From: JAQBVV01 sp965249205
Lineage (GTDB): Bacteria; Acidobacteriota; Vicinamibacteria; Vicinamibacterales; UBA2999
Assembly (NCBI GenBank): GCA_965249205.1
Contig: CBDFLL010000003.1
Location: 186,001-250,000 of the forward strand
Length of the DNA: 64,000 nucleotides
Reading direction: 5' to 3'
A model generated the notes under the pieces. The model saw nothing but the letters and a program-made list of their open reading frames with translations. It did not search any database and was not told where the DNA came from. Positions 31,366-39,779 of the stretch are shown here, in pieces; the first letter of the stretch is position 1, and each line of letters starts with the position of its first letter. The position numbers and the translations under genes are program-made.

Positions 31366-31578
31366 GTGTCCGGTGAGCCGATGACGCGCATCGACGCGAT
31401 TCTCGACGGCATCCGCCGCGAACTCACGAAACGCCCGCAGGCACTCGAGGGCGGCATGTCGGCGCTGATGCTGACGTGCTACTTCGAGGGGGACACCTGG
31501 ACGCCGAGGCACGTCGTCGTGCGCCCGGAATTCAGCGACCCGCCCCGTCGGCATGAGCGGCGTGAGCGCACGAAGTAG
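31366..31578 (+). CDS. Hypothetical phage protein
   Basis: 70 aa from the GTG at 31366, or 65 aa from the ATG at 31381. TRIDAILDGIRRELTKRP, then LMLTCYFEGDTWTPRHVVVRPEFS: a helix followed by two strands. Basic tail. It is the last gene of the plus-strand early run before the IS-rich zone. Confidence 0.5.
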   Translation: MSGEPMTRIDAILDGIRRELTKRPQALEGGMSALMLTCYFEGDTWTPRHVVVRPEFSDPPRRHERRERTK

Positions 31579-31646
31579 GATCAGGGCCATGCCCAAGTTC
31601 ACGCGCTCTGCGCCTGCTCTCAAAATCACGCCGCTCGACAGGCCGA

Positions 31647-32348
31647 TCAGTATGTGTCGTAAACGGCCGTTTGGGACATGCGGGTTGAAAAATAGGCTCG
31701 AGCGGTCTTGCGTAGTAATTCGTGCACGCCATTCCGAAATTTCTGTTCCAGAGACCTGTCCTGGTCGAATCCCAACGCCTCGCGGCTCTTCTGCAGGTGG
31801 CGCGCGGCCCGTTCCGCTTTGAAGTGAAGCGATATGTCGCGCAGGTTTCTGATGAAATCGATTTCGCGGGCGTCCAATTGCAGTGATGGGTAAGAGCCGT
31901 TCCATCGCGCAACGGCGTCGCAGAGCGGTTCGCGATCGTCCACCTCCAAGAGAGCCTCGATCAATTGGTATGCGTGAAACAATCCGGCATCGACTCGGTG
32001 ATTTCCCGAGGTCGAGAGAGACAACACCTGAGCAGATCTTATGCGGTCACGGTCATGGCAGAGGTCGGTCAACAGGGCCAGGATATGGACCAGATCGTCA
32101 TCGTTCCAGTAGGAATTGCTCCGTAGGTAGTTGAACAATTGAGTGAGGAAGGGCCTGTCTCCGCTGGCCTCACTGAGGTCAAGGAGTGGTGTCGTGCCAA
32201 GCGATCGGTAATGGCCGCTTGATCCGAGGGCGCTGTCCCCGCCCGTCAGTCCTAACCCGAATCGGGCATTTGGAAAGGCGATCAGGAGCGCCACGACTAG
32301 AACGGCGCCTTCCATTCCGTCGCCCTGCTGCCCGGGTTCCGAAACCAC
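31647..32348 (-). CDS. Unassigned accessory protein, possibly HEPN-like
   Basis: Up to 233 aa; start uncertain (GTG at 32348 or ATG at 32315). The N-terminus is hydrophobic (GAVLVVALLIAFPNARFGLGL), then a helical region (FLTQLFNYLRSNSYWNDDDLVHILALLTDLCHD; LFHAYQLIEALLEV; EIDFIRNLRDISLHFKAERAARHL). The helical C-terminal part is reminiscent of HEPN/Apea-type domains, but the RxxxxH signature is not convincing. Lower GC and opposite orientation suggest an acquired cargo gene. Confidence 0.5.
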   Translation of the reverse strand: MVSEPGQQGDGMEGAVLVVALLIAFPNARFGLGLTGGDSALGSSGHYRSLGTTPLLDLSEASGDRPFLTQLFNYLRSNSYWNDDDLVHILALLTDLCHDRDRIRSAQVLSLSTSGNHRVDAGLFHAYQLIEALLEVDDREPLCDAVARWNGSYPSLQLDAREIDFIRNLRDISLHFKAERAARHLQKSREALGFDQDRSLEQKFRNGVHELLRKTARAYFSTRMSQTAVYDTY

Positions 32349-32442
32349 GTAATCGAGGGCAACGTCGGACGCAAACAGCTCCTCAAAAAAAGGTAATTAT
32401 TTACTTGTCTAACCAAGGCCCGAGGCGCTACACTCCCGGCTG

Positions 32443-32826
32443 ATGGCGAAAATTCGGGATCTTGAACGGCGGAGTGAAGCCACGTCCATAGAACCCAATC
32501 TGCTCTCGGCCTCAGCCGGGTTCTATTCGTCGCCCTGGGGTCAGCATCCACGGCTCCAGATTCTCACCGTGGGCGAACTGCTCGGCGGCGGGCGGATCGA
32601 CATGCCGCCGGTGCGCCAGACGAGCGTCACGTACAAGCGAGCGCCGAAGGCGCTGCCGAAGTCGGCAGAGCAGCGCGGGATGTTCGGCCCAGAACGGGGA
32701 GACTTGACCGCTCGATCCTTACGATGTACCGTGCAGGTATTCGTCCGTGCTGGCTTCTCCGCCAGAATTATCGAAAGGTTCCTCCCCGCTGAAACGGCCC
32801 CAAGGGGGCCAGCCGAAAACGGCTAG
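32443..32826 (+). pseudogene. C-terminal remnant of a DNA methyltransferase gene
   Basis: The first ~85 codons read PRLQILTVGELLGGGRIDMPP and TYKRAPKALPKSAEQRGMF, a pattern typical of the extreme C-terminus of type III-like or orphan N6-adenine methyltransferases. No catalytic part precedes it. The rest of the frame has no similarity. It is directly followed by the IS630 copy. Confidence 0.5.
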
Positions 32827-32853
32827 TACCTCGTCGCAGTGGTTCTGACCGGT

Positions 32854-33987
32854 TCACGCGGCGGCCTTCGCGCGCCTGGCGGGCTGCGGATACACGCGGC
32901 CCATCTTCGTGCGGGCCCGGTCGACGGTGAACAACCAGTTGATGCCCGCCTGCTCGGCATTGCGCCGCTGCTCCCAGGCAGCGACCTCGGTGACAAGCGT
33001 GGCCTTGTCCGGGATACGCCGATCGAGGCATTGCTGGACCATCACCCCGATCTCGATCTCGACCATGTTGAGCCAGCTGGCGTGTTTCGGCGTGTAGTGG
33101 AAGTCGAGCCGCGTAAGGATCCGTCGGGCCTCAGCGGGTGCGAAGGTCTGATAAAGCGCGGCCGCGGAATGGGTCGACAAGTTGTCCAGCACCACCTGGA
33201 TTCGCTCGGCCTCCGGGTAATGCTCGTCCACGAGATCGCGCATGCACTCGGCAAAGTCGACGCACGTCCGGTGGTCAGTGACCTTGGCGTGGCGCCAGGG
33301 GCGGTGCACGTCCACAAACAGGAACACGTTCGCGGTGCCGTTGCGCACGTACTCATAGTCGACCCGTCTGGGCTTCCCCGGCTCGGCCCGGATGGGGACA
33401 CGCGCGTCCCCGATTAGTTGTCGGGGCGTTTCATCGAAGCAGACCACCGGTCGCCGGGGGGTCGGCGCCTCGGCGTAGAGTGCGAGGACGTCTTCCATGC
33501 GCGCCACGTACTCGGCGTTGACCGTCGGAATGCACCACCTCTTCTCCCGCCACGGCTTCAGTTTCATGTCGGCCAGCCGGCGTCCCACCGTGGCGCTCGA
33601 CAGGGTCTCGTGCGTGGTGAGGCGGACCAATGCGCCGGCCAGCAACTCCAGCGTCCAGTGCGCCCGGCCGGCCGGGGGCGCGGAGCAGGCCACCGCGACC
33701 AGGCGGGCTTCATCGCCGGCGCTGAGCTTCCGCGGTGCACCGGGCCGGGCCGTTTCGATGAGCGCGCGCGTCAAGCCGTCTTCGACGAAATGCTGCTTGG
33801 TCCGATACACCGTCGAGGTGCCGACCCCGATGTCTGCCGCAATCCGTTCGTCGGGGACCTGGGCGTCGGCGGCGAGGAGAATCTGTGCCCGTTTGATCTG
33901 GCGCGCGGCCCGGGTGCCGCCGCGGGTCAGCGCCTGCAGGTGGTGCCGTTCTTCGAGCGTCAGCGTCACGCGATAGCGTATGTTCAT
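32854..33987 (-). CDS. IS630-family transposase
   Basis: 377 aa. N-terminal HTH (RVTLTLEERHHLQALTRGGTRAARQIKRAQILLAAD region). DDE core: CFDETPRQLIGD, VLDNLSTHS, NMVEIEIG. Full length and intact. The ends resemble GCAGTG(G)T near 32834 and its inverse near 34002, but exact termini and the TA target duplication are not certain. The start codon shares CATG with the divergent HTH gene at 33986. Confidence 0.92.
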   Translation of the reverse strand: MNIRYRVTLTLEERHHLQALTRGGTRAARQIKRAQILLAADAQVPDERIAADIGVGTSTVYRTKQHFVEDGLTRALIETARPGAPRKLSAGDEARLVAVACSAPPAGRAHWTLELLAGALVRLTTHETLSSATVGRRLADMKLKPWREKRWCIPTVNAEYVARMEDVLALYAEAPTPRRPVVCFDETPRQLIGDARVPIRAEPGKPRRVDYEYVRNGTANVFLFVDVHRPWRHAKVTDHRTCVDFAECMRDLVDEHYPEAERIQVVLDNLSTHSAAALYQTFAPAEARRILTRLDFHYTPKHASWLNMVEIEIGVMVQQCLDRRIPDKATLVTEVAAWEQRRNAEQAGINWLFTVDRARTKMGRVYPQPARRAKAAA

Positions 33988-34294
33988 GGATATCTTGGAT
34001 CACACTGCCGATCCCGTGTCCAGTCGTCCGGCCCCACACTTCACGGCGAAGCAAGGCCAGTATCTGGCCTTCATCCACACCTACGCGTTACTCCACCGGG
34101 AGCCGCCGGCCGAAGTCGACTTCCAACGGTTCTTTCAGGTCACTCCCCCCACGGTCCACGGCATGATCGTCGCGCTGGAGCGGCGCGGGCTTATCAGCCG
34201 CGTCCCACGGCAGCCCCGGACGATCAGGCTGTTACTGGCGGCAGATGAGCTACCCCCCCTCCAACCGATCAAAATCACTGAGACGGGGTACTAG
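33986..34294 (+). CDS. LexA-N-like winged-helix protein
   Basis: 102 aa from the ATG at 33986 (33980 also in frame). PHFTAKQGQYLAFIHTYALLHREPPAEVDFQRFF then VTPPTVHGMIVALERRGLISRVP is a LexA-type DNA-binding domain without a peptidase domain. Its start codon overlaps that of the IS630 transposase on the other strand. It may be an IS-linked regulator, or an older gene whose 5' end was replaced by the IS. Confidence 0.7.
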   Translation: MDILDHTADPVSSRPAPHFTAKQGQYLAFIHTYALLHREPPAEVDFQRFFQVTPPTVHGMIVALERRGLISRVPRQPRTIRLLLAADELPPLQPIKITETGY

Positions 34295-34942
34295 GTGGGG
34301 GGGTCATTTACGTGCCGACCCTACACGCCCATCTTGATGAGTCGGGAGATTTGAACTTCAGCCCATCAGGTAGTCGGTACTATATCTTCGCCGTCGCGTG
34401 GACATACGAGCCGCAACCGCTCGCCCGCGATCTCACCGGCCTTCGCTTCGGCTATCTCAAGACCGGCGTTGACCTGCGGCGCTTTCACGCGGCCGAGGAT
34501 CAGCAGCGCGTACGCGACGCAGTCGTTGCGAAAATTGTCGCACACAGTGAGTGGCACTGGGCATCCCTCGTTGTGGAAAAGCGAAAGGTAAACCCGTCGA
34601 TTCGAGACGCGGAACAGTTTTATCCGAAGTTCGCCACGATGGTGCTCCGGTTCGTGCTGAAAGGATGCGTTCGGCAAGGCACAGACCAGGTGCTCGTGTT
34701 CACCGATGAGATCCCGGTGAAGCGGCGACGCGACGCCGTGAAAGATGCCATCCGTACAGCCTGCCGCACGGTGCTACATCCGCGTATTCGTTTCGGCTGC
34801 TACCACCATCCGTCTACAAGCAACAACTGGATACAGATCGCGGACTACTGCTGCTGGTCTGTACAGCGGAAGTGGGAACGCGACGATCAGCGCACGTACG
34901 CGCAGCTTCGCGGGCGGATGCAGAAGCAGGAACTAGACGCCT

Positions 34943-35986
34943 CGTGCTTATCCGGTTGTTTCAGCAAGCCACCACCGGTAGTGTATCGGCGTGGCGCGCC
35001 CGTCGTTTCCGAAGAATCTCCGGGAGTTTCAGCGGCAATTTGCGACCGCCGAGGCCTGTCAGGACTACTTGGCGGCGTGCCGCTGGCCGGACGGCTTTGT
35101 GTGTCCCCGGTGCCGGCACGCGCGCGGCTATCGCCTGACCACACACCGGCGCTGGCAATGTGCGGCGTGCCGGTATCAGGTGTCGCTGACCGCCGGGACG
35201 ATTCTCCACAACACGAAGACGCCGCTCCTGGTGTGGTTCTGGGCGGCCTATTTGACGGTTACCGACAAGCGGGGCCTCTCGGCGCTCCTGCTGCAGCGGC
35301 AGTTGGGCCTGCGGCGGTACGAAACGGCGTGGCTGCTGTTGCACAAGCTGCGGCGCGCGATGGTGAACGCGGGGCGGGAGCCCTTGTACGGCGACGTGGA
35401 GATCGATGACACCTGGGTGGGCGCGCCCCAGGCCGGCCTGCGCGGCAGTCGCCAACTCAAGGGGCGGAAAGCCGCGCTGGTGCTGGTGGCGGTGGAACGA
35501 CGCGGGGATCGGTCGGGTCGGGTCCGCATGTCCGTGATCCCGAACTTCAAACAATCGACGATGCTCGCGTTCGTCACTCACCACATTGCGCCGGGGGCGA
35601 CGGTCTACACCGACGGGCTGAAAAGTTTCGATGGGCTCCAGGCCGCTGACGTGAGACACGTCGCCCGCCCGCAACCGATCCGGAGCGCCCTGCACAGGGG
35701 GGTGCCCTCCGTCGTGCCTTTGGCCGACCGCGTCATCGGCAATTGCCAACAGTGGTTGATTGGCACGCACCACGGCGTCAGCAAGGCGCAACTACAGGTC
35801 TACCTCGATGAGTTCGTGTTTCGGCACAATCGGCGGCGGCACCCGATGGCCGCCTTTCAGACCCTGCTGGGCCTGGGGACCGGACGGACGCCCACGCCCG
35901 CCCGACGGATTCGCGGCGCGCAGGACGTGCGCCCCCCAGGCTGATCGCAAGATATAGGGGTTAGCTGAAACAACCGGATAAGCACG
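34943..35986. mobile_element. IS1595-family insertion sequence, complete
   Basis: 1044 bp. Perfect 23-bp terminal inverted repeats (34943-34965 and 35964-35986, outer bases CGTGCTTATCC). Flanked by identical 8-bp duplications AGACGCCT at 34935-34942 and 35987-35994, the normal IS1595 target duplication size. Confidence 0.95.
34991..35944 (+). CDS. IS1595-family transposase
   Basis: 317 aa. N-terminal zinc ribbon: CPRCRHARGYRLTTHRRWQCAACRYQVS. DDE-type core: DVEIDDTWVG near residue 137, VYTDGLKSF, then ...FRHNRRRHPMAAFQ. Intact. Contained within the IS bounded by 34943-35986. Confidence 0.95.
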   Translation: MARPSFPKNLREFQRQFATAEACQDYLAACRWPDGFVCPRCRHARGYRLTTHRRWQCAACRYQVSLTAGTILHNTKTPLLVWFWAAYLTVTDKRGLSALLLQRQLGLRRYETAWLLLHKLRRAMVNAGREPLYGDVEIDDTWVGAPQAGLRGSRQLKGRKAALVLVAVERRGDRSGRVRMSVIPNFKQSTMLAFVTHHIAPGATVYTDGLKSFDGLQAADVRHVARPQPIRSALHRGVPSVVPLADRVIGNCQQWLIGTHHGVSKAQLQVYLDEFVFRHNRRRHPMAAFQTLLGLGTGRTPTPARRIRGAQDVRPPG

Positions 35987-36038
35987 AGACGCCTTAGCGC
36001 GAGGCACGACGACGTACTATTGAAGAATGGGGGGCGAG

Positions 36039-36194
36039 ATGAAGACACAGGCCATAGAGATTGACGAGGGACAGAGAGCGTTTGACCGGTTCAGAAATGC
36101 GGCTAAGGCGGTCTTATCAGTGCAGAAGCACGAGTTACCAGAACGTCCGTCACGGACGACGCGAAAGAAGAAGGCTGCCAAACCTAGGATCTAG
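36039..36194 (+). CDS. Small basic protein paired with the DUF3800 gene
   Basis: 51 aa from the ATG at 36039 with GGGGCGAG upstream; an earlier in-frame ATG is at 36027. Reads AIEIDEGQRAFDRFRNAAKA then VLSVQKHEL and a Lys/Arg-rich tail. It begins right after the DUF3800 stop. Small partners of this kind often follow DUF3800 genes, so a two-gene unit (possibly toxin-antitoxin-like) is plausible but unproven. Confidence 0.55.
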   Translation: MKTQAIEIDEGQRAFDRFRNAAKAVLSVQKHELPERPSRTTRKKKAAKPRI

Positions 36195-36202
36195 CAGCCT
36201 TC
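36170..36202 (+). terminator. Hairpin at the end of the DUF3800 unit
   Basis: GAAGGCTGC (36170-36178) pairs perfectly with GCAGCCTTC (36194-36202) around a 15-base loop that includes the stop codon region. No long U tract follows, so termination strength is uncertain. Confidence 0.45.
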
Positions 36203-36232
36203 CGTTTCCCTCGCCCTTGTCGGCGACGTTCC

Positions 36233-37186
36233 TTAGTGGACAAACGTCTCAGGGGTCTCGCTCACCCCGGTGACCTGATCCCACGTGAGCCGCTTCCCGA
36301 CGACCTGCGAAGCCGCAGTCCTGAAACGGTCAAAGTCGGTGGCGTCCTTCCTGTTGTTGTACCGATACGCCTGCTCGTCTAGATACCGGAACAGGTGGAA
36401 CGGTTCCACGCTCACGTAGGTTCCGCTGATGCCGCGCTTGAGTAAGCACCAGAAATTCTCCATCGTGTTCGTGTGAACCTGTCCGTCCACGTACGCGAGG
36501 GCATGGTCGATGACCTGATGCGCGTACTTCCCGGCGAGTCCGTCGTACGACCGCAGGTCGTCGCTGTAGAGAGCCGAACCCGCCTCGACGTGCTTGTCGA
36601 TCTCACGGTGTAGCGTCTTCTTCTTCCGGTCATTAACGACGACAGTTCTGACCTGACCGCCGCGCCTCACGATGCCCATAACGGCAGTCTTGTCCTTGCC
36701 GCCCGTGCCCGTGATGCGGCGCCGTCGCTGCTTAACGTGCATGTTACGAGCCTTCCCGCCAATGAAGGTCTCATCGACTTCCACTTCACCAGACAGCTTG
36801 TCGAACGAGCCGTGATGCAAGGCGAACCGGAGTCTGTGCGCCATAAACCACGCCGACTTCTGCGTGATGTCCAGGTGACGAGCGATCTCCATGCTGCTGA
36901 TGCCGTTCTTGCAGTTCACGATCAGCCACAGGGCGACGAGCCACTTGTCCAGGCCGAGCGCCGAATCCTCGAAGATGGTGCCGGTCTTGAGTGAGAACTG
37001 CGGTTTTGGATGCTTGCCGTAGCACTTCCAGCGGCGCACGCTGGCGAGGTACGTCACCTTCTCCGAATCGCAGGTCGGGCACCGTACCGCACCGTCTGGC
37101 CAGCGCAGTTCCGTGAGAAACTGACGGCAGTGCTCAAAATCGGCGAAGTAGAGGATCGCGTCTTGGAGGCTCTTGGGCGACTTCAT
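36233..37186 (-). CDS. IS1595-family transposase, second type
   Basis: 317 aa, not closely similar to the copy at 34991. Zinc ribbon CPTCDSEKVTYLASVRRWKCYG; core VEVDETFIGGKARN near residue 138; ALYSDDLRSYDG; TNTMENFWCLLKRGI; YLDEQAYRYNNRK. Intact. The upstream end shows GGGTAACTATTGACTTGAC (reading minus) near 37220, a likely terminal repeat; no matching inverse is found near 36233, so the other end may be lost. Confidence 0.92.
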   Translation of the reverse strand: MKSPKSLQDAILYFADFEHCRQFLTELRWPDGAVRCPTCDSEKVTYLASVRRWKCYGKHPKPQFSLKTGTIFEDSALGLDKWLVALWLIVNCKNGISSMEIARHLDITQKSAWFMAHRLRFALHHGSFDKLSGEVEVDETFIGGKARNMHVKQRRRRITGTGGKDKTAVMGIVRRGGQVRTVVVNDRKKKTLHREIDKHVEAGSALYSDDLRSYDGLAGKYAHQVIDHALAYVDGQVHTNTMENFWCLLKRGISGTYVSVEPFHLFRYLDEQAYRYNNRKDATDFDRFRTAASQVVGKRLTWDQVTGVSETPETFVH

Positions 37187-37230
37187 GTCCCCAAGAGTAC
37201 TGAATCAGGCGCGGTTAGTCAAGTCAATAG

Positions 37231-37419
37231 TTACCCAAAAAAAGCCCAGTTCTTGATTGTTTCGGCGGAGTTCATCCAGCCCATGGCCAAGCCGCGCACG
37301 TTCGCGTACATACCTGGTGTGTTCGCAACGTCGCTGGACCTGCGTATCGTCAGGCAGTTGCCGAGTTGGAACGCAGTGGGACCAGGGTCAATACCTGTGA
37401 CTTTGTATGTTCCGGGCAT
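37231..37419 (-). CDS. Small phage protein next to the IS
   Basis: 62 aa from the ATG at 37419 with a strong TAAGGAG eight bases upstream. MPGTYKVTGIDPGPTAFQLG then VANTPGMYANVRGLAMGWMN. It ends (WAFFG-stop) just at the presumed IS1595 end, so it may be the truncated front of a longer gene. Confidence 0.5.
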   Translation of the reverse strand: MPGTYKVTGIDPGPTAFQLGNCLTIRRSSDVANTPGMYANVRGLAMGWMNSAETIKNWAFFG

Positions 37420-37499
37420 TGGTTCTACTCCTTACGTAAGTTTCCCCGTCAAGTAGACACTTCACATGCGCCTTCAGCCAAGAAGCTGGAGATGCGCGG

Positions 37500-38183
37500 T
37501 AGTGGGCTAATGCCGTTGAGTGCCTCGGCGTTGCGCTACGTGGCGCGGCCTGATCCAGGCTCGGGCCTGCGCGATCGCATCATCGCCCTGGCCCATCGCC
37601 ACCGGCGCTATGGCGCCGGCATGATCTATCTGAAACTGCGGCAGGAGGGCCACATCGTCAATCACAAGCGGGTCGACCGGCTGTATACCGAGGCTCGTCT
37701 CCAGGTGAAACGGCGCCGCCGGAAGAAGGTCCCCGTCATCGACCGGCAGCCCCTGCTTCGTCCGCAGCGGCGCAACGAGGTCTGGTCCGCCGACGTCGTC
37801 TTCGATCGCACGGCCGACGGGCGCGTCGTAAAGTGCTGGACGATGGTGGATGACGCGACCCACGAGGCCGTGGCCATCGTGCCGGCTCGCGCCCTCGGCG
37901 GGCTCCCCATTACCCGCGTGCTCGATCACCTGGCGGAGAGCCGCGGCTTGCCGCAGGTCTTGCGTACGGACAACGGCGCCGAATTCTGTGGTCGCACCAT
38001 GCTCACCTGGGCGCACCAGCGCGGTCTGACGCTCCGCCTGATCGAGCCGGGCAAGCCAAATCAGAACGCCTCCATTGAGTCGTTCAATGGGCGCTTCCGC
38101 GATAAGTGCCTCAATGAGCACTGGTTTACGAGCCTGGCCCACGCACGGGCGGTGATCGAAGACTGGCGCCGCGTCAGCGCGCA
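37500..38183 (+). pseudogene. IS3-family transposase (orfB) fragment
   Basis: Encodes RRYGAGMIYLKLRQEGHIVNHKRVDRLY, then the DDE core (VWSADVVFDRTADG, LRTDNGAEFCG, NASIESFNGRFRDKCLNEHWF). The expected ending with RPHSSLGYLTPAEF is absent; the frame runs into the 3' end of the lysin gene on the other strand. The orfA part is also missing. Confidence 0.85.
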
Positions 38184-38185
38184 CC

Positions 38186-38695
38186 TCATGGGCTGGCGGC
38201 CATCCGGGCGAGGATGCGGCCAGGATAGGCGCGGTTCTCGCGGCACGCCCACGTCGCCCGGAGGCAGTGCCGCTCGACGTGGCGCCACCACCGGGCCGGG
38301 TTGCAGCCGGGCCGCTGCCGACACCGGCGCTGCTCGCGCGCGATCCAGCCGGGCCCGCCGTTATAGGCGGCCCAGGCGAACGCCCAGCGGTCGCTGAGCG
38401 TGCCGGCGGACCGGTAGCGCGCCAGCAGCCGCCGCATGTAGACGATCTGGGCGCGGATGGCACAGGCCGGCTCCGTCGGGGGCACCGTGGCGCAGGACGG
38501 GTCGGTCGTGGGCGCCAGGGCCTGCCACGTCTCTGGCGTGAACTGGGTCAGGCCCACGGCGTAGCGGGAGCGGGCCGCAGGCTGCCAGGCCGACTCGACG
38601 GTGATTTGCGCCGCCAACTCCTCGGTCCAGCGTGGCACGCCGGCCCGCTCCACCTCCACCAGCAAGAGCATCCACAAGGCGGCCGGGATGAGCAT
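38186..38695 (-). CDS. Lytic transglycosylase (SLT) endolysin
   Basis: 169 aa. The N-terminus is hydrophobic (LIPAALWMLLLVEVERAGV), suggesting a signal-anchor. The SLT core has the catalytic glutamate in ITVESAWQP, then YAVGLTQFTPETW and WAAYNGGPGWI. Cleaves peptidoglycan for phage release. The start lies 4 bp after the stop of the membrane gene upstream, forming a lysis cassette. Confidence 0.85.
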   Translation of the reverse strand: MLIPAALWMLLLVEVERAGVPRWTEELAAQITVESAWQPAARSRYAVGLTQFTPETWQALAPTTDPSCATVPPTEPACAIRAQIVYMRRLLARYRSAGTLSDRWAFAWAAYNGGPGWIAREQRRCRQRPGCNPARWWRHVERHCLRATWACRENRAYPGRILARMAASP

Positions 38696-38699
38696 GGCG

Positions 38700-39053
38700 C
38701 TACGCCCCGCCCCAGGCGACCCCGAGGATCACGGCCGCGAAGACCAGGAACCACCCCAGGATGACCGCCGCGCGCACGCGGTCCTCGCCGGCCGTCGCCC
38801 AGGGGCCCCGGCCGAACATCACGTCCTCGATTTTCAGGAAGGGCAGAAACACCCGGTCGAGCGCCGCGAAGAAGAGCACGGCCAAGGTGAGCGTCACCAG
38901 CTTGCCGCCCAGGGCTTGGAGCACGACGCCGGTCTCGGTCAGGCCTGGCCCCAGCGGCGTGGTGGTCGAGAGAAGCGCCGAGGCGGCCGCGATCATCGCG
39001 ACGCCGGCCAGCGCCAACAGCGCCAGGCCCCACGGGCGGCCGAAGTGCCTCAT
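38700..39053 (-). CDS. Holin-like membrane protein
   Basis: 117 aa with three predicted membrane helices (GLALLALAGVAMIAAASALL; LGGKLVTLTLAVLFFAAL; AAVILGWFLVFAAVILGVAWG). Located immediately upstream of the endolysin on the same strand, which supports a holin role. The family itself is not recognised. Confidence 0.6.
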   Translation of the reverse strand: MRHFGRPWGLALLALAGVAMIAAASALLSTTTPLGPGLTETGVVLQALGGKLVTLTLAVLFFAALDRVFLPFLKIEDVMFGRGPWATAGEDRVRAAVILGWFLVFAAVILGVAWGGA

Positions 39054-39060
39054 GGCCCGA

Positions 39061-39298
39061 CATTTCCGATTTGTCTTCCCAAGATGGCCAGATCCTACAC
39101 CCGCTCAACGTCTCCTGACCGGAATGTTTGTGTCGCCTCAGTCGTAACCTCAAGCCCCCGCCGTGGCGACCTGACTTCCGGCCGCCGCACACGCCACCGG
39201 CCACATTCCACGGACACCGCTCCCGCAATGCGCCCTGTCTTCACCCCGACGGCCTCGCGTCGCCATCGTCCGTTAGCCGGTCGGCACGGGTAGCGCCT
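39061..39298. repeat. Diverged ~240-bp repeat, copy A
   Basis: ATTTCCGATTTG(T/C)CTTCCC, CTACACCCG, CGGACACC and CCGTTAGC occur in the same order here and at 44275-44526. It lies just upstream of the minus-strand lysis genes. No gene is evident in it. Confidence 0.5.
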
Positions 39299-39385
39299 AC
39301 TACCCGATTCCCTTGAGCGCAGGAGGACCCAAGAGGTAGACTAGCGGGCACAACTCAATACGTGTTCGCGCCGGCCGAAGTGGAG

Positions 39386-39425
39386 AAGCCCGGCATCCTG
39401 CCTGACCGCAGGGTGCCGGGCTTTT
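39386..39425 (+). terminator. Strong rho-independent terminator
   Basis: AAGCCCGGCATCCTGC pairs with GCAGGGTGCCGGGCTT around a 6-base loop (CTGACC), followed by TTTTG. It is positioned before the plus-strand gene at 39456. Confidence 0.8.
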
Positions 39426-39455
39426 GTCGTTTGTGGCGCCCCGTGCCGCGCGCGC

Positions 39456-39779
39456 GTGGAGACCAATGGGATGGGATACAGGCAGCTGATCGCGGTGCCA
39501 GGCACGCATGCCTGGCGCGGCCCGGACGGCGCGGGCGACTGGTACCATCCCGGGTCGCCCGTGCTGGCCTACCTGGCCTCCATCCCGCTACCGGGCACCA
39601 TCGCCCTCGCTGATCCCGCGCACCCGTTTGTCGAGCGGTACGAACGGGTACTCACGCGGGTGGGTAGTGGTGAGGAATGGAAAGGGGGACTCGATGGCGA
39701 AGTCGACACTCGGGAGGATGCTCTCGCTGCTCTTGCTGCTGTCGGGCGCCGCGTGGGCGCAGGAGCCGGCCCCGTATAA
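39456..39779 (+). CDS. Hypothetical protein, possible truncated hydrolase start
   Basis: 107 aa from GTG (ATG at 39471 also in frame). LIAVPGTHAWRGPDGAGDWYHPGSPVLAYLASI resembles the N-terminus of phage alpha/beta-hydrolase-like proteins, which start with a VxGTHxW pattern. The C-terminal ~30 codons overlap the secreted nuclease gene in another frame. May be a remnant. Confidence 0.35.
   Translation: METNGMGYRQLIAVPGTHAWRGPDGAGDWYHPGSPVLAYLASIPLPGTIALADPAHPFVERYERVLTRVGSGEEWKGGLDGEVDTREDALAALAAVGRRVGAGAGPV

Larger units (their letters stand above)
34312..36023 (+). pseudogene. DUF3800 protein gene split by an IS1595 element
   Basis: The 5' part (34312-34942) encodes HLDESGDLNF, the DUF3800 N-terminal motif, through YCCWSVQRKWERDD. 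Removing the IS and one copy of the 8-bp duplication joins GCC to TTA in frame and gives QELDALARGTTTYY and a stop at 36023, the expected DUF3800 ending (about 222 aa). DUF3800 proteins have an RNase H-like fold and occur often in mobile and defence loci; function unproven. The break looks recent because both halves are otherwise clean. Confidence 0.85.

Noticed and set aside
32443..32826. Intact 127-aa gene
   Set aside because: Only the first two thirds resemble a methyltransferase tail and the remainder is unrelated, so it is treated as a remnant.
37366..38397. Full-length IS3 transposase of 343 aa
   Set aside because: Both ends of the frame are non-homologous; the real similarity spans about 37500-38183 and lacks the C-terminal motif.
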